Shown: positions 51,117-61,324 of the stretch, in pieces | Layout of the letters: each line of letters opens with the position of its first letter | How positions within the stretch are numbered: the stretch's first letter is position 1 | Source: Primorskyibacter flagellatus | Lineage (GTDB): Bacteria; Pseudomonadota; Alphaproteobacteria; Rhodobacterales; Rhodobacteraceae | Length of the DNA: 64,000 bases | NCBI RefSeq assembly: GCF_900176485.1 | Contig: NZ_FWYD01000002.1 | Coordinates: forward strand, 248,001 to 312,000 | Direction: 5' to 3' | Notes under the pieces: generated by a model | What the model was told of the DNA's origin: nothing | Database searches by the model: none | Seen by the model: only the letters and a program-made list of their open reading frames with translations | Translations under genes and position numbers: made by a program

Positions 51117-53915
51117 ATGGCATTCGGCAAGGGCTGTCATCTGCATCTGATCGACGGATCGGCCTTCATCTTTCGAGCGTATCATGCGCTGCCGCCGCTG
51201 ACACGGAAATCGGACGGATTGCCGATTGGCGCGGTGTCCGGCTTTTGCAACATGTTGCAAAAGTATGTCGAAGGCAACGCAGGCGGCGATGTCACCCATA
51301 TTGCGGTGATCTTCGACAAGGGCAGTCACACCTTCCGCAACGATATGTACGACCAGTACAAGGCCAACCGCGAGGCGATGCCAGAAGATTTGCGCCCGCA
51401 AATCCCGCTGACCCGGCAAGCCACCGAGGCGTTCAACATCGCCTGTAAAGAGCTGGAGGGTTACGAGGCCGACGACATGATCGCAACGCTTGCCTGTCAG
51501 GCGCGCGAAGCGGGCGGCCGGGTGACGATCATCAGTTCGGATAAGGATCTGATGCAACTGGTCGGCGACGGCGTGGAAATGCTGGATGCGATGAAGAACA
51601 AGCGCATTGACCGGGACGGCGTGTTCGAGAAATTCGGCGTCTGGCCGGACCGCGTGGTGGATGTGCAGGCGCTGGCCGGGGATTCCGTTGACAACGTGCC
51701 GGGCGCGCCGGGGATCGGGATCAAGACGGCGGCCTTGCTGATCAACGAATACGGCACGCTGGAGGATTTGCTGGACCGCGCCGAGGAGATCAAGCAACCC
51801 AAGCGGCGGCAGACCTTGCTGGACAATCGCGCGCAGATCGAACTGTCCAAGAAGCTGGTGCAACTGGACTGCGAAACGCCGCTGGATTTCACGCTCGACG
51901 ATCTGGAGGTCAAGGAACCCGACCCCGAGACCCTGCTGAGTTTTCTGACGGAGATGGAATTCCGCACCCTGACCAAGCGCATTGCCGACGCATTGGACGT
52001 CGAGCCGCCGGTCATCCCCGACACGACCCCCGAGGGCGCGAACCCGCCCGAGAACGCCGCCGAAGCGCCGCCTTTCGAGTCGTCCGCCTATGAATGCGTC
52101 CGCGACATGGCCGCGCTGAATCGTTGGATCGAAAAGGCGCGGACACATGGCTGGGTCGCGGTGGACACCGAAACCACCGGTCTGAACGAGATGCGCGTTG
52201 ATCTGGTGGGCATCTCGCTGTGCGTCGAGGCGGGTGAGGCCTGCTATATTCCGCTGATCCACAAGGAAGCCGGGGGCGATGACCTGTTCGGCTCTGATGC
52301 GCTGGCCGAGGGGCAGATGGGCGTCAACGAGGTGCTGGATGCGCTGCGCCCCCTGCTGGAAGACCCGGCGGTGATGAAAATTGGCCAGAACATGAAATAC
52401 GACGCCAAGATCCTTGCGCGTCACGGCGTGAAGATCGCGCCGATCGACGACACGATGCTGATGTCCTACGCGATGAATGCGGGCCTGCACGGTCATGGCA
52501 TGGATGCGCTGTCGGAACGTTATCTCAACCACGCACCGATCCCGATCAAGACATTGCTGGGCACCGGCAAAAGCCAGAAAACCTTTGATCTTGTGCCGAT
52601 TGACGAGGCGACGAAATACGCCGCCGAAGATGCCGACATCACGCTGCGCCTGTGGCAGATCTTCAAGCCGCAATTACACAAGGCGCGCGTGACGCGGGTG
52701 TACGAGCGTCTGGAACGGCCCCTGGTGCCGGTGCTGGCAGAGATGGAGATGGCGGGTATCAAGGTTGCCCGCGACACGCTCAGCCGCATGTCCAATGCGT
52801 TTTCGCAGAAAATGGCGGGGCTGGAGGCCGAGATCCACGAGCTTTCGGGCGAGACATTCAACGTGGGCAGCCCCAAGCAACTGGGCGAGATCCTGTTCGA
52901 CAAGATGGGCCTGGAGGGCGGCAAGAAGGGCAAGACCGGCGCCTATGCCACCGGTGCCGACGTGCTGGAGGATCTGGCGACAGAGCATGAATTGCCGCGT
53001 CGGGTGCTGGACTGGCGGCAATTGTCCAAGCTGAAATCGACCTACACGGATGCGTTGCAGGAGCATATCAATCCCGAAACCGGGCGCGTGCATACGTCTT
53101 ATGTAATCTCGGGTGCCGCGACCGGGCGGCTCGCCTCGACCGACCCGAACCTGCAAAACATCCCCGTGCGCAGCGAGGAAGGCCGCCGCATCCGCGAAGC
53201 CTTTGTCGCGGAGGAAGGCAAGGTGCTGGTCAGCCTGGATTACAGCCAGATCGAGCTGCGCATCCTTGCCCATATGGCCGATATCGACGCGCTGAAACAG
53301 GCGTTCCGCGACGGGCAGGACATCCACGCCATGACGGCATCGGAAATGTTCAACGTGCCGCTGGACGAAATGACCCCGGAGGTGCGCCGTCAGGCCAAGG
53401 CGATCAACTTTGGCGTGATCTACGGCATTTCCGGCTTTGGTCTGGCCCGCAACCTGCGCATTCCGCGGGCCGAAGCGCAGGGCTTTATCGATCGCTACTT
53501 CGAACGCTTCCCCGGCATCCGCACCTATATGGATCAGACCATCGCCTTTGCCCGCGAACACGACCGGGTAGAGACGATGTTCGGCCGCGTGATCCACACG
53601 CCCGAGATTAACGCGAAAGGCCCGCGCGCGGGCTTTGCGAAACGCGCCGCGATCAACGCACCGATTCAGGGCACCGCCGCTGACATCATCCGCCGCGCGA
53701 TGATCCGCATGCCGGACGCGATTGCCGGTCTGCCCGCGAAAATGCTGCTACAGGTCCACGACGAATTGTTGTTCGAGGTCGACAAGGACGCCGCCGAACC
53801 CCTGATTGATGCGGCCCGCAAAGTTATGGAGAACGCAGCCGATCCCGTCGTTCATCTGGACGTTCCACTGGTGGTCGATGCCGGACAGGGCGCAAACTGG
53901 GCAGAGGCGCATTAA
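51117..53915 (+). CDS. polA: DNA polymerase I
   Basis: The 932-residue protein has a 5'-3' exonuclease domain (HLIDGSAFIFRAYHALPPL, ISSDKDLMQLVG), a 3'-5' exonuclease domain (VAVDTETTGLNEM) and a family A polymerase domain. Motif A is LDYSQIELRILAHM, motif B RRQAKAINFGVIYGIS and motif C LQVHDELLFEV. It fills gaps and removes RNA primers in replication and repair. ATG 51117 is used because GGGAGA lies before it; ATG 51102 would add five residues. The stop is nine bases from that of the convergent DUF1285 gene. Confidence 0.97.
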   Translation: MAFGKGCHLHLIDGSAFIFRAYHALPPLTRKSDGLPIGAVSGFCNMLQKYVEGNAGGDVTHIAVIFDKGSHTFRNDMYDQYKANREAMPEDLRPQIPLTRQATEAFNIACKELEGYEADDMIATLACQAREAGGRVTIISSDKDLMQLVGDGVEMLDAMKNKRIDRDGVFEKFGVWPDRVVDVQALAGDSVDNVPGAPGIGIKTAALLINEYGTLEDLLDRAEEIKQPKRRQTLLDNRAQIELSKKLVQLDCETPLDFTLDDLEVKEPDPETLLSFLTEMEFRTLTKRIADALDVEPPVIPDTTPEGANPPENAAEAPPFESSAYECVRDMAALNRWIEKARTHGWVAVDTETTGLNEMRVDLVGISLCVEAGEACYIPLIHKEAGGDDLFGSDALAEGQMGVNEVLDALRPLLEDPAVMKIGQNMKYDAKILARHGVKIAPIDDTMLMSYAMNAGLHGHGMDALSERYLNHAPIPIKTLLGTGKSQKTFDLVPIDEATKYAAEDADITLRLWQIFKPQLHKARVTRVYERLERPLVPVLAEMEMAGIKVARDTLSRMSNAFSQKMAGLEAEIHELSGETFNVGSPKQLGEILFDKMGLEGGKKGKTGAYATGADVLEDLATEHELPRRVLDWRQLSKLKSTYTDALQEHINPETGRVHTSYVISGAATGRLASTDPNLQNIPVRSEEGRRIREAFVAEEGKVLVSLDYSQIELRILAHMADIDALKQAFRDGQDIHAMTASEMFNVPLDEMTPEVRRQAKAINFGVIYGISGFGLARNLRIPRAEAQGFIDRYFERFPGIRTYMDQTIAFAREHDRVETMFGRVIHTPEINAKGPRAGFAKRAAINAPIQGTAADIIRRAMIRMPDAIAGLPAKMLLQVHDELLFEVDKDAAEPLIDAARKVMENAADPVVHLDVPLVVDAGQGANWAEAH

Positions 53916-53924
53916 GCTGCGCCG

Positions 53925-54530
53925 TCAGCCGGGCAGTTCCGCCGACGGTATGACCCGAAAGAACGTGCCGCCGGACCAGAGGCCGAACCAGCTTTTGCCG
54001 TCGATGTCGTGATGCGCGCCGATATCGACCAACCGATAAAAGCTCTTGCGGTCGATCAGCGCCTCCAGCCCGGCGCGGATCATCACATAGGGCGACGGCT
54101 CGCCGGTCTCGGCATCCCGGACCACGCGAATCGGATGCTCTGCTCCCGCCTGCGCAAAATCGCCGACATTCGTCTCGAACGTCAGGGTTTGCGCCTCTGC
54201 CTGCCCCTCGACGGTGAAGTCCACCGCCACGAAAGGCGCATCATCGACGGTAATACCGACCTTTTCGACGGGTGTGACCAAAAAATAGTCATCCCCGTCG
54301 CGGCGCAGAATGGTGGAGAACAGGCGCACCAGCTCCTTCCGGCCAATCGGCGTGCCAAGGTAAAACCACGTCCCATCCCGCGCGATCCGCATGTCCAGAT
54401 CACCGCAAAACGGCGGATTCCACAAATGCACGGGCGGCAGCCCCTTGCCCTTTTTCGCGGCCTTTGCGGCGCTGGCCAATGTCTCTGCTGTCGGTGTCAC
54501 GATATTTTGTCCGCTCATTGCTTTTGCCAT
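53925..54530 (-). CDS. DUF1285 domain protein
   Basis: A soluble protein of about 201 residues with LPPVHLWNPPFCGDLDMRIARDG and WFYLGTPIGRKELVRLFS, then HPIRVV, PYVMIRAGLEALIDRKSFYRLVD and WFGLWSGGTFF. These match the DUF1285 family, whose biochemical role is unknown. The start is uncertain; in-frame ATGs at 54554, 54530 and 54518 exist and none has a strong ribosome-binding sequence, so the middle one is used. A long open frame to 55250 on this strand is the complement of the MoxR gene and is not used. It is divergent from the MoxR gene. Confidence 0.8.
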   Translation of the reverse strand: MAKAMSGQNIVTPTAETLASAAKAAKKGKGLPPVHLWNPPFCGDLDMRIARDGTWFYLGTPIGRKELVRLFSTILRRDGDDYFLVTPVEKVGITVDDAPFVAVDFTVEGQAEAQTLTFETNVGDFAQAGAEHPIRVVRDAETGEPSPYVMIRAGLEALIDRKSFYRLVDIGAHHDIDGKSWFGLWSGGTFFRVIPSAELPG

Positions 54531-54551
54531 TTCCGTGCTGCGAGATACACT
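54524..54551 (+). promoter_or_regulatory. promoter candidate for the MoxR operon
   Basis: TTGCCA (54524-54529, five of six -35 bases) and TACACT (54546-54551, four of six) are 16 bases apart; the ATG of the MoxR gene is at 54588. The -35 box lies at the beginning of the divergent DUF1285 gene. Confidence 0.45.
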
Positions 54552-54587
54552 CATATCAATCAAGCTAGTGTTCAAGGGAGTTCTGTC

Positions 54588-55595
54588 ATGGCCGACGCCG
54601 AAAATCTGGTTGCCGAAATCGAGGCGCTGGAGGAAAAGCTGGCCCTTGCCAAGCAAGCGATCACCCGCCGCTTCATCGGTCAGGAACGGGTGGTGGAGCT
54701 GGTTCTGGCGGCGCTTCTTTGCGGCGGGCACGGGCTGTTGATCGGCCTGCCGGGGCTGGGCAAGACCCGGCTGGTCGAGACGCTTTCGACGGTGATGGGG
54801 CTGAAAGGCAACCGGGTGCAGTTCACGCCGGATCTGATGCCGGCGGATATTCTGGGCTCCGAAGTACTGGATACCGCCGCCGATGGCAGCCGGGCATTCC
54901 GGTTTATCCAAGGCCCGATCTTCTGCCAGCTTCTGATGGCGGATGAAATCAACCGCGCCAGCCCGCGCACCCAGTCGGCGCTGTTGCAGGCGATGCAGGA
55001 ACGCATGGTAACGGTCGCGGGCGAGAACCGCCTGCTGGATGCGCCGTTCCACGTTCTGGCCACCCAAAACCCGATTGAGCAGGAAGGCACCTATCCACTG
55101 CCCGAGGCGCAGCTTGACCGCTTCTTGGTGCAGATCGACGTGGAATATCCCGACCGCGACACCGAACGCGACATTCTGCTGGCCACCACGGGTGTCACCG
55201 AAGACGACGCGCATAAGGTGTTCACGGCGGCAGAGCTTGTCGCGGCGCAAACGCTGTTGCGCCGGATGCCCGTCGGGGATGCCGTGGTCGAGATGATCCT
55301 TGATCTGGTCCGCGCGTTCCGCCCCGAGGACCCCACCGCCGGCGAACGCGTGCGCGACACGGTCGCCTGGGGCCCCGGCCCGCGTGCGGCGCAGGCGCTG
55401 ATGCTGACCGTCCGGGCCCGCGCGATGTTACAGGGGCGTCTTGCCCCCTCGCCGGAGGACGTGCTCAATCTTGCGCAGCCGGTGCTGACGCATCGCATGG
55501 CGCTCAGCTTTTCGGCGCGCGCACGCGGCGAGAGCCTGCCGGATCTTATCAACAGCGTGGCCACCGGTCTTCTCGGTGCCGAGGCTGCCGCGTGA
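54588..55595 (+). CDS. MoxR-family AAA+ ATPase
   Basis: The 335-residue ATPase has Walker A GLPGLGKTRLVE, Walker B LLMADEINRASPRTQSALL, sensor sequence FHVLATQNPIEQEGTYPLPEAQLDRF, and a MoxR-type helical lid. MoxR proteins act as chaperones that mature or control membrane or metal-containing complexes. AAGGGAG precedes ATG 54588. Its stop overlaps the GTG of the DUF58 gene (GTGA), which starts a four-gene run in which products are likely to work together. Confidence 0.94.
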   Translation: MADAENLVAEIEALEEKLALAKQAITRRFIGQERVVELVLAALLCGGHGLLIGLPGLGKTRLVETLSTVMGLKGNRVQFTPDLMPADILGSEVLDTAADGSRAFRFIQGPIFCQLLMADEINRASPRTQSALLQAMQERMVTVAGENRLLDAPFHVLATQNPIEQEGTYPLPEAQLDRFLVQIDVEYPDRDTERDILLATTGVTEDDAHKVFTAAELVAAQTLLRRMPVGDAVVEMILDLVRAFRPEDPTAGERVRDTVAWGPGPRAAQALMLTVRARAMLQGRLAPSPEDVLNLAQPVLTHRMALSFSARARGESLPDLINSVATGLLGAEAAA

Positions 55596-56464
55596 GCCAA
55601 GTCATCCCCCTGCGCCAAAGCGCCGAGGAAGAAGCCAGCCGCCTGCCACCGCTTCTGGCGCGGGCAGAGCATCTGGCCGGAACCGTGTTGCTGGGCGAAC
55701 ATGGCCGTCGCCGCGCCGGGCTGGGGGATGACTTTTGGCAATACCGGCCGGTGCAGGCAGGCGACAGTCTGCGGATGATCGACTGGCGACGCTCTGCCCG
55801 TGGCGACAGCCAATTCGTCCGCGAACGGGAATGGCAAATTGCGCAAAGCGTGATGCTCTGGGTCGATCAGGGGGCGTCCATGCGGTTCCAGTCCGACAAG
55901 AACCTGCCCACCAAGGGAGACCGGACGCGGCTGCTGACGCTGGCCTGTGCAATCATGTTGCTGCGGGGGGGCGAACGTGTCGGCCTGACCGGTGGCCATC
56001 TGCCGCCGCGCAGTGGCGAGGTACAGATCGCCCGACTGGCGGAAGCGTTCAGTCACGATACGGACGAAGACTATGCCGCGCCCGAAGCCCGCGGGATGCT
56101 GCCGCATTCGCGCGCCGTTTTTGCGTCTGACTTTCTGGGCGATATCGACCGGATCACCCACGCGCTGACCAAGGCCGCAGATCGCGGTGTGCGCGGGGTG
56201 TTGCTTCAGGTGCTCGATCCTCTGGAAGAGTCCTTCCCCTTCAAGGGTCGGACGATCTTTGAAAGCGTCGGGCACACCGTCCGGCATGAGACGCTGAAGG
56301 CCGCCGAACTGCGCGACCGCTATTTGGAACGACTGGCCCACCGCAAGGCAGAGCTGTCTCAACTGTGTCGTCTGACCGGCTGGCAATTTCACACCCACCA
56401 CACCAGCGACAGCGCGCAATCCGCGTTGCTGTGGATGTGGCGCGCCATTGACGGGGGCCGCTAG
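55592..56464 (+). CDS. DUF58 domain protein (vWA-like)
   Basis: The 290-residue product has GLGDDFWQYRPVQAGDSLRMIDWRRSARGDSQFVRERE-type sequence beginning near residue 43, the core of DUF58, with a following vWA-like fold (VMLWVDQGASM in the place of the first metal-adhesion strand). DUF58 proteins lie next to MoxR in most bacteria. GTG 55592 overlaps the MoxR stop. The next gene begins directly at the base after the stop. Confidence 0.9.
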   Translation: MSQVIPLRQSAEEEASRLPPLLARAEHLAGTVLLGEHGRRRAGLGDDFWQYRPVQAGDSLRMIDWRRSARGDSQFVREREWQIAQSVMLWVDQGASMRFQSDKNLPTKGDRTRLLTLACAIMLLRGGERVGLTGGHLPPRSGEVQIARLAEAFSHDTDEDYAAPEARGMLPHSRAVFASDFLGDIDRITHALTKAADRGVRGVLLQVLDPLEESFPFKGRTIFESVGHTVRHETLKAAELRDRYLERLAHRKAELSQLCRLTGWQFHTHHTSDSAQSALLWMWRAIDGGR

Positions 56465-59230
56465 ATGCTGACTCTGGGCTCTTTGGGTTTCACCGCGCCG
56501 TGGCTGCTGCTGGGGCTGCTGGCGCTGCCGATCCTCTGGCTGATCCTGCGCGCGGTGCCGCCCGCCCCGGTGCGGCGGCTGTTTCCCGGCGTGGTGCTTT
56601 TGCTGGGGCTAAAGGATGACGAACAGGTCAGCGACCGGACGCCGTGGTGGCTGCTCTTGCTGCGCATGTTGGCCGTGGCGGCGGTGATCGTCGGGCTGGC
56701 TGGTCCCGTGCTGAATCCCGAAACCGAGGAACAGGCCGGCAGCGGACCGCTGTTGATCGTCATGGATGCAAGCTGGGCCAGCGCCGCCGACTGGACCGCC
56801 CGACAAGACGCAGTGGATGCAGCCCTTGCGCATGCCACGCGGGAAAGCCGACCGGCCGCGCTGATCCGCCTGACAGCACCCGAGGAGACCGCGTTTCAAA
56901 GCGCCGATACGATCCGCGCACGCCTTGGCGGCATCCTTCCTACCGCTTGGGAAGCGACACAAGCCAACATGGCCCGCAGCGCCGAGATCCTGCCCGAAGG
57001 GGCGTTTGATACGCTCTGGCTGTCCGACGGGTTGGCCCGTGACAGCCGCACATCACTGCTGACCGCGCTGGAAGATCGTGGCGAGGTTCGGGTGATCGAA
57101 AGCCCGCGCAGCTTGATCGCCCTGCATCCGGCGGGATTTGACGCAGGCAATGTGGTGCTGACGGCGCAGCGTCTGGGCGCCGGTGGCGAGCGTACGATCT
57201 CGATCGCGGCGCATGGCCTTGATCCTGCGGGCCGCCCGACCGTTCTGGCGCGTGTCCCTGCGACATTCGCTGCTGACGAAACGACCGCGACTGTCGAGCT
57301 TTCGCTGCCTTCGGAATTGCGCGCGCGTGTGGACCGGTTCGAAATCGAAGGCCAGCGCAGCGCCGGGGCCGTGACATTGCCCGATGACAGCCTGCGGCGG
57401 CGTGAAGTTGCGCTGATCGCCGGGCGGGAAAACCGCGAAGGGCTGGAGCTGCTGTCGCCCCTGCACTACCTCACCAAGGCGCTGGCCCCCACCGCCGACC
57501 TGCTGGACGGGGCGCTGCTGGACGTCTTGCCCGCCAATCCCGATGTGATCGTCCTGGCCGATGTCGCAACGCTGTCAGAGGCCGAGGAAACCGCCGTGCT
57601 GGAATGGGTGGACAAGGGTGGCCTGCTGTTGCGCTTTGCCGGACCACGACTGGCCGCGAGCGATGTCAGCCGCGCGGCCGAAGACCCCCTGATGCCCGTG
57701 CGCCTGCGCGCCGGTGGCCGCACTGTCGGTGGCGCGATGAGTTGGGGGGAGCCCAAGGAACTCGCCGATTTTCCACAAGACAGCCCGTTCTTTGGTCTGC
57801 CGGTGACGGGCGAGATCACGGTTTCAGCGCAGGTCATGGCCCAGCCGGACCCGACGCTGGCCGACCGCGTTATCGCGGCGCTCACGGACGGCACTCCTCT
57901 GGTCACGCGCAAGCGCATCGGTGCCGGACAGGTCGTGCTGGTGCATGTCACCGCCAATGCCGAATGGTCGAGCCTGCCGCTTTCCGGCCTCTTCGTGCGT
58001 ATGCTGGAACGGCTCTCGGTCTCGTCAGCGAGCGAGCCGCCGAGTGCCGAGGATCTGGCGGGCACAATCTGGCAACCGGTCTCTGTGCTCGATGGGTTTG
58101 GCAAACTGGAAAAGGCTGACAATCTGCCCGGAGTGGCAGGCGAAGATCTGGCCGGGGCCCCGCTGGGATCGGATCTGCAACCGGGCGTCTATCAAGGCGA
58201 GGATCGCAGCCTTGCGCGCAACGTGATCGGCGCGGACACCCGGCTTGCCGCAATGGCATGGCCTGCGCGTATCGCAGTCAGCGGGCTGCAACGCCCCAAA
58301 GAAACTCCGCTGGCAGGATATTTGCTGGCCTTGGCAACATTGCTTCTGGTGGCCGATGTGATCGCCAGCCTTGCGCTGTCTGGGCGACTGCGCGGCGCGG
58401 GACCAACCGTTGCGGGGCTGGCCTTGGCCGTCATGCTGTTGCCACAGGACGCGCCCGCGCAATCCACCAGTGAAGAGGCGTTCGCGATCCGCGCCGCGTC
58501 TGAAGTGACGCTGGCGCATGTGCTGACAGGTGACGCCGCGCTGGATGACATGGCACAGGCCGGGCTGCTCGGTCTGTCGGAAACGCTGTTTTTCCGCACC
58601 TCGGTCGAGCCCGCCGAGCCAATCGGCGTGAACCTCGAAACCGATGAGCTGGCGTTCTTTCCAATGCTCTACTGGCCGATCACGCCGGATCAACCGACAC
58701 CTTCTGACGAGGCTTATGCAAAGCTGAACGCCTATCTGCGGTCGGGCGGCATGATCCTGTTCGATACGCGAGATGCCGATGTGGCGCGATTTGGTGCCAG
58801 CAGTCCCAACGGGCGCAAGCTTCAGGCGTTGGCCGCGCCCCTGGACATTCCTCCACTGGAACCGGTGCCTGCCGACCATGTGCTGACGCGCACCTTCTAT
58901 CTGCTTCAGGACTTTCCCGGCCGATACAATATCCGCGATGTCTGGGTGGAGGCCGCGCCACCGGACGCCGAACTGGTCGAGGGCATGCCGTTCCGAAACC
59001 TCAATGACAATGTGACGCCTGTCGTGATCGGCGGCAATGACTGGGCCGCGGCCTGGGCGATGGATGCGCGCGGTGCGCCGCTGTTTCCGGTGGGGCGTGG
59101 CTATGCCGGGGAACGGCAGCGAGAGCTGTCCTATCGCTTTGGCGTCAACCTTGTGATGCATGTGCTGACCGGCAACTATAAATCCGATCAGGTGCATGTT
59201 CCCGCACTTCTGGACAGGTTGGGCCAATGA
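56465..59230 (+). CDS. BatA/DUF4159 membrane protein
   Basis: The 921-residue protein begins with two hydrophobic helices (PWLLLGLLALPILWLILRAV, then LLLLRMLAVAAVIVGLAGPVL) of the BatA N-terminal type. A vWA-like segment follows (LLIVMDASWASAADW), then a long beta-rich periplasmic-type middle region. Two more helices lie around residues 618-660, and DUF4159 is C-terminal (FFPMLYWPITPDQPTPSDE, GGMILFDTRD). Its role in the operon is unknown; by analogy with Bat proteins it may support envelope stress tolerance. The following gene overlaps it by four bases. Confidence 0.88.
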   Translation: MLTLGSLGFTAPWLLLGLLALPILWLILRAVPPAPVRRLFPGVVLLLGLKDDEQVSDRTPWWLLLLRMLAVAAVIVGLAGPVLNPETEEQAGSGPLLIVMDASWASAADWTARQDAVDAALAHATRESRPAALIRLTAPEETAFQSADTIRARLGGILPTAWEATQANMARSAEILPEGAFDTLWLSDGLARDSRTSLLTALEDRGEVRVIESPRSLIALHPAGFDAGNVVLTAQRLGAGGERTISIAAHGLDPAGRPTVLARVPATFAADETTATVELSLPSELRARVDRFEIEGQRSAGAVTLPDDSLRRREVALIAGRENREGLELLSPLHYLTKALAPTADLLDGALLDVLPANPDVIVLADVATLSEAEETAVLEWVDKGGLLLRFAGPRLAASDVSRAAEDPLMPVRLRAGGRTVGGAMSWGEPKELADFPQDSPFFGLPVTGEITVSAQVMAQPDPTLADRVIAALTDGTPLVTRKRIGAGQVVLVHVTANAEWSSLPLSGLFVRMLERLSVSSASEPPSAEDLAGTIWQPVSVLDGFGKLEKADNLPGVAGEDLAGAPLGSDLQPGVYQGEDRSLARNVIGADTRLAAMAWPARIAVSGLQRPKETPLAGYLLALATLLLVADVIASLALSGRLRGAGPTVAGLALAVMLLPQDAPAQSTSEEAFAIRAASEVTLAHVLTGDAALDDMAQAGLLGLSETLFFRTSVEPAEPIGVNLETDELAFFPMLYWPITPDQPTPSDEAYAKLNAYLRSGGMILFDTRDADVARFGASSPNGRKLQALAAPLDIPPLEPVPADHVLTRTFYLLQDFPGRYNIRDVWVEAAPPDAELVEGMPFRNLNDNVTPVVIGGNDWAAAWAMDARGAPLFPVGRGYAGERQRELSYRFGVNLVMHVLTGNYKSDQVHVPALLDRLGQ

Positions 59231-61269
59231 CCGGCAACATCATCTTTGACCCGCTTCTGCCTTGGCCTGTTCTGGCGGTTCTCGCAGCCGTTGCGGCGCT
59301 CGGCGTCGCTCTGGCGGTGTGGCGCGGCTTGTCGGGCTGGGCGTTACGCGCTTTGGCAGCCCTGGCGTTGATCGGGGCCATCGCGCAGCCCAGTTGGCAA
59401 GTGGAGGATCGCGCGCCCCTGTCCGATATTGTCCTGATGCTGGTCGACAAAAGCGCCAGTCAGACGCTGGCGGACCGTGCCGGGGTTACGCAAGAGGCCG
59501 CCGACACGCTTGCCGCGCGGATCGAAGCCCGCCCCAACACCGAGTTGCGCCGGATTGACGTGGGCGACGGCGAGGACGACGCAGGCACCCAGATCATGAC
59601 CGCCCTCAACGCCGCCTTGGCGGAAGAACCCCGCGCCCGGATCTCGGGCATCCTGCTGCTTTCGGACGGGCGGCTGCACGATCTGGAACGCAGCCCCGAT
59701 CTGCCCGCGCCGCTGCATCTGCTGCTGACCGGCAAGGAAACCGACTGGGACCGCCGTTTGATCGTGCGGAATGCGCCTGCCTTTGCCATTCTGGGCGAGC
59801 CTGTGACGCTGACCCTGAAGATCGAGGATAGCGGCGCAGCACCCGGTGCCGCCGGGCTGACCCCGCTGGACATTTCCATTGATGGCGGCGAAGCGCAGCG
59901 CTTTCAGGTCCCGCTGGGCGAGGATATCGAACTGCCGGTCACTCTGCCCCATGGCGGGCGCAACGTCATACGCTTTTCCGTGCCGGAGGCCGAGGGCGAG
60001 TTGACCGATCGCAACAATGCCGCGCTTGTGCAGATCAACGGGGTGCGCGACCGTCTGCGCGTGCTGCTGGTCTCGGGCGAGCCGCATGCCGGCGGGCGAA
60101 CATGGCGCAACCTGCTGAAATCGGACTCGTCGGTGGATCTGGTGCATTTCACCATCCTGCGACCGCCTGAAAAGCAGGATGGCGTGCCGGTTACGGAATT
60201 GTCCCTGATCGCCTTTCCGACCCGCGAGCTGTTCCTTGAGAAGATCGAGGATTTCGACCTCATCATATTTGACCGCTACAAGCGGCGCGGCATCCTGCCG
60301 TCGCTCTACCTTGATAACGTGCGCAATTATGTGGCGGGTGGCGGGGCCGTTCTGGTCGCCGCCGGACCGGATTTCGCCAGTGCCGACAGCCTGTATCGGT
60401 CGCCACTGGGCACCATCCTGCCCGCCGAACCCACGGCGCGCGTGATCGAAGAAGGCTACCGTCCGCAAGTGACCGAACTCGGCCAGCGCCACCCGGTGAC
60501 AGACGGGCTGGGCGATCCCGAAAGCTGGGGCCGCTGGCTGCGCCAGATCGACATCACCACGACAGACGGCAAGGTTGTCATGTCCGGCGTGGAGGACCGC
60601 CCGCTGCTGGTGCTTGACCGGGTTGGCGAGGGGCGCGTCGCGCTGCTGGCCTCGGATCACGCCTGGTTGTGGAACCGGGGGTTTGAAGGCGGCGGGCCGC
60701 AACTGGAGCTTCTGCGCCGTCTTGCCCACTGGATGATGAAGGAACCCGAGCTGGAGGAAGAGGCGCTCTGGGCCGACCCGACCGGCCAGACCATGCGTAT
60801 TGTCCGCCGCACGCTGGAAGAAACCGCAGGGCCAGTTACCATCACCCGCCCGGATGGCGAGACAGAAGTCCTGCCGCTGGAAGAGGTGTCACCGGGCCGG
60901 TTCGAAGCCATGTATGAAGGCCCGGAAATCGGTCTGTACCGGCTGACAGATGGCGAGATCGAAAGCGTCATCGGCCTTGGTCCCGCAGCCCCGCGCGAGT
61001 TTGAGCAAACCATCGCGACAGCGGAGCTGTTGCAGCCGGTGATCGACACGATGCGCGGCGGTGCGCCCCGGCTTGAGGCGGGCCTGCCTGTGCTGCGCGA
61101 GGTCCGCGAAGGCCGGCCCGCAGCCGGTCGTGGCTGGATCGGGCTGACCCCGCGTGATGCGTTCCGGACACAGGATGTCATGCAAACGCCGCTGCTGCCT
61201 GCGTGGCTGGTGTTGCTTCTGGCGTCAGCGTTGATTGTTGGTGCGTGGCTGCGCGAGGGACGGAGCTAG
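59227..61269 (+). CDS. membrane-anchored glutamine amidotransferase-like / BatA-related protein
   Basis: The 680-residue product has two N-terminal helices (PWPVLAVLAAVAALGVALAVW; WALRALAALALIGAI). A central region follows with VLMLVDKSASQ, a vWA-like start, then a class I amidotransferase-like fold with FDLIIFDRYKR and YVAGGGAVLVAAGPDF. There is a final helix (LPAWLVLLLASALIVGAWL). No catalytic Cys is visible in the amidotransferase-like fold, so it is probably structural. It completes the MoxR-DUF58-DUF4159 operon and is translationally coupled to the gene before it. Confidence 0.85.
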   Translation: MTGNIIFDPLLPWPVLAVLAAVAALGVALAVWRGLSGWALRALAALALIGAIAQPSWQVEDRAPLSDIVLMLVDKSASQTLADRAGVTQEAADTLAARIEARPNTELRRIDVGDGEDDAGTQIMTALNAALAEEPRARISGILLLSDGRLHDLERSPDLPAPLHLLLTGKETDWDRRLIVRNAPAFAILGEPVTLTLKIEDSGAAPGAAGLTPLDISIDGGEAQRFQVPLGEDIELPVTLPHGGRNVIRFSVPEAEGELTDRNNAALVQINGVRDRLRVLLVSGEPHAGGRTWRNLLKSDSSVDLVHFTILRPPEKQDGVPVTELSLIAFPTRELFLEKIEDFDLIIFDRYKRRGILPSLYLDNVRNYVAGGGAVLVAAGPDFASADSLYRSPLGTILPAEPTARVIEEGYRPQVTELGQRHPVTDGLGDPESWGRWLRQIDITTTDGKVVMSGVEDRPLLVLDRVGEGRVALLASDHAWLWNRGFEGGGPQLELLRRLAHWMMKEPELEEEALWADPTGQTMRIVRRTLEETAGPVTITRPDGETEVLPLEEVSPGRFEAMYEGPEIGLYRLTDGEIESVIGLGPAAPREFEQTIATAELLQPVIDTMRGGAPRLEAGLPVLREVREGRPAAGRGWIGLTPRDAFRTQDVMQTPLLPAWLVLLLASALIVGAWLREGRS

Positions 61270-61324
61270 GTCATTGGATCAAGATGCGCCGTCAACAGAG
61301 GATACCCGCCTAGTCGCAGGCCAC

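Noticed and set aside
51033-52673. 546-codon minus-strand frame
   Set aside because: Shadow of polA; His/Gln/Arg-rich and lacks motifs.
54531-55250. Upstream extension of the DUF1285 frame
   Set aside because: It is the complement of the MoxR gene; DUF1285 similarity starts only after 54530.
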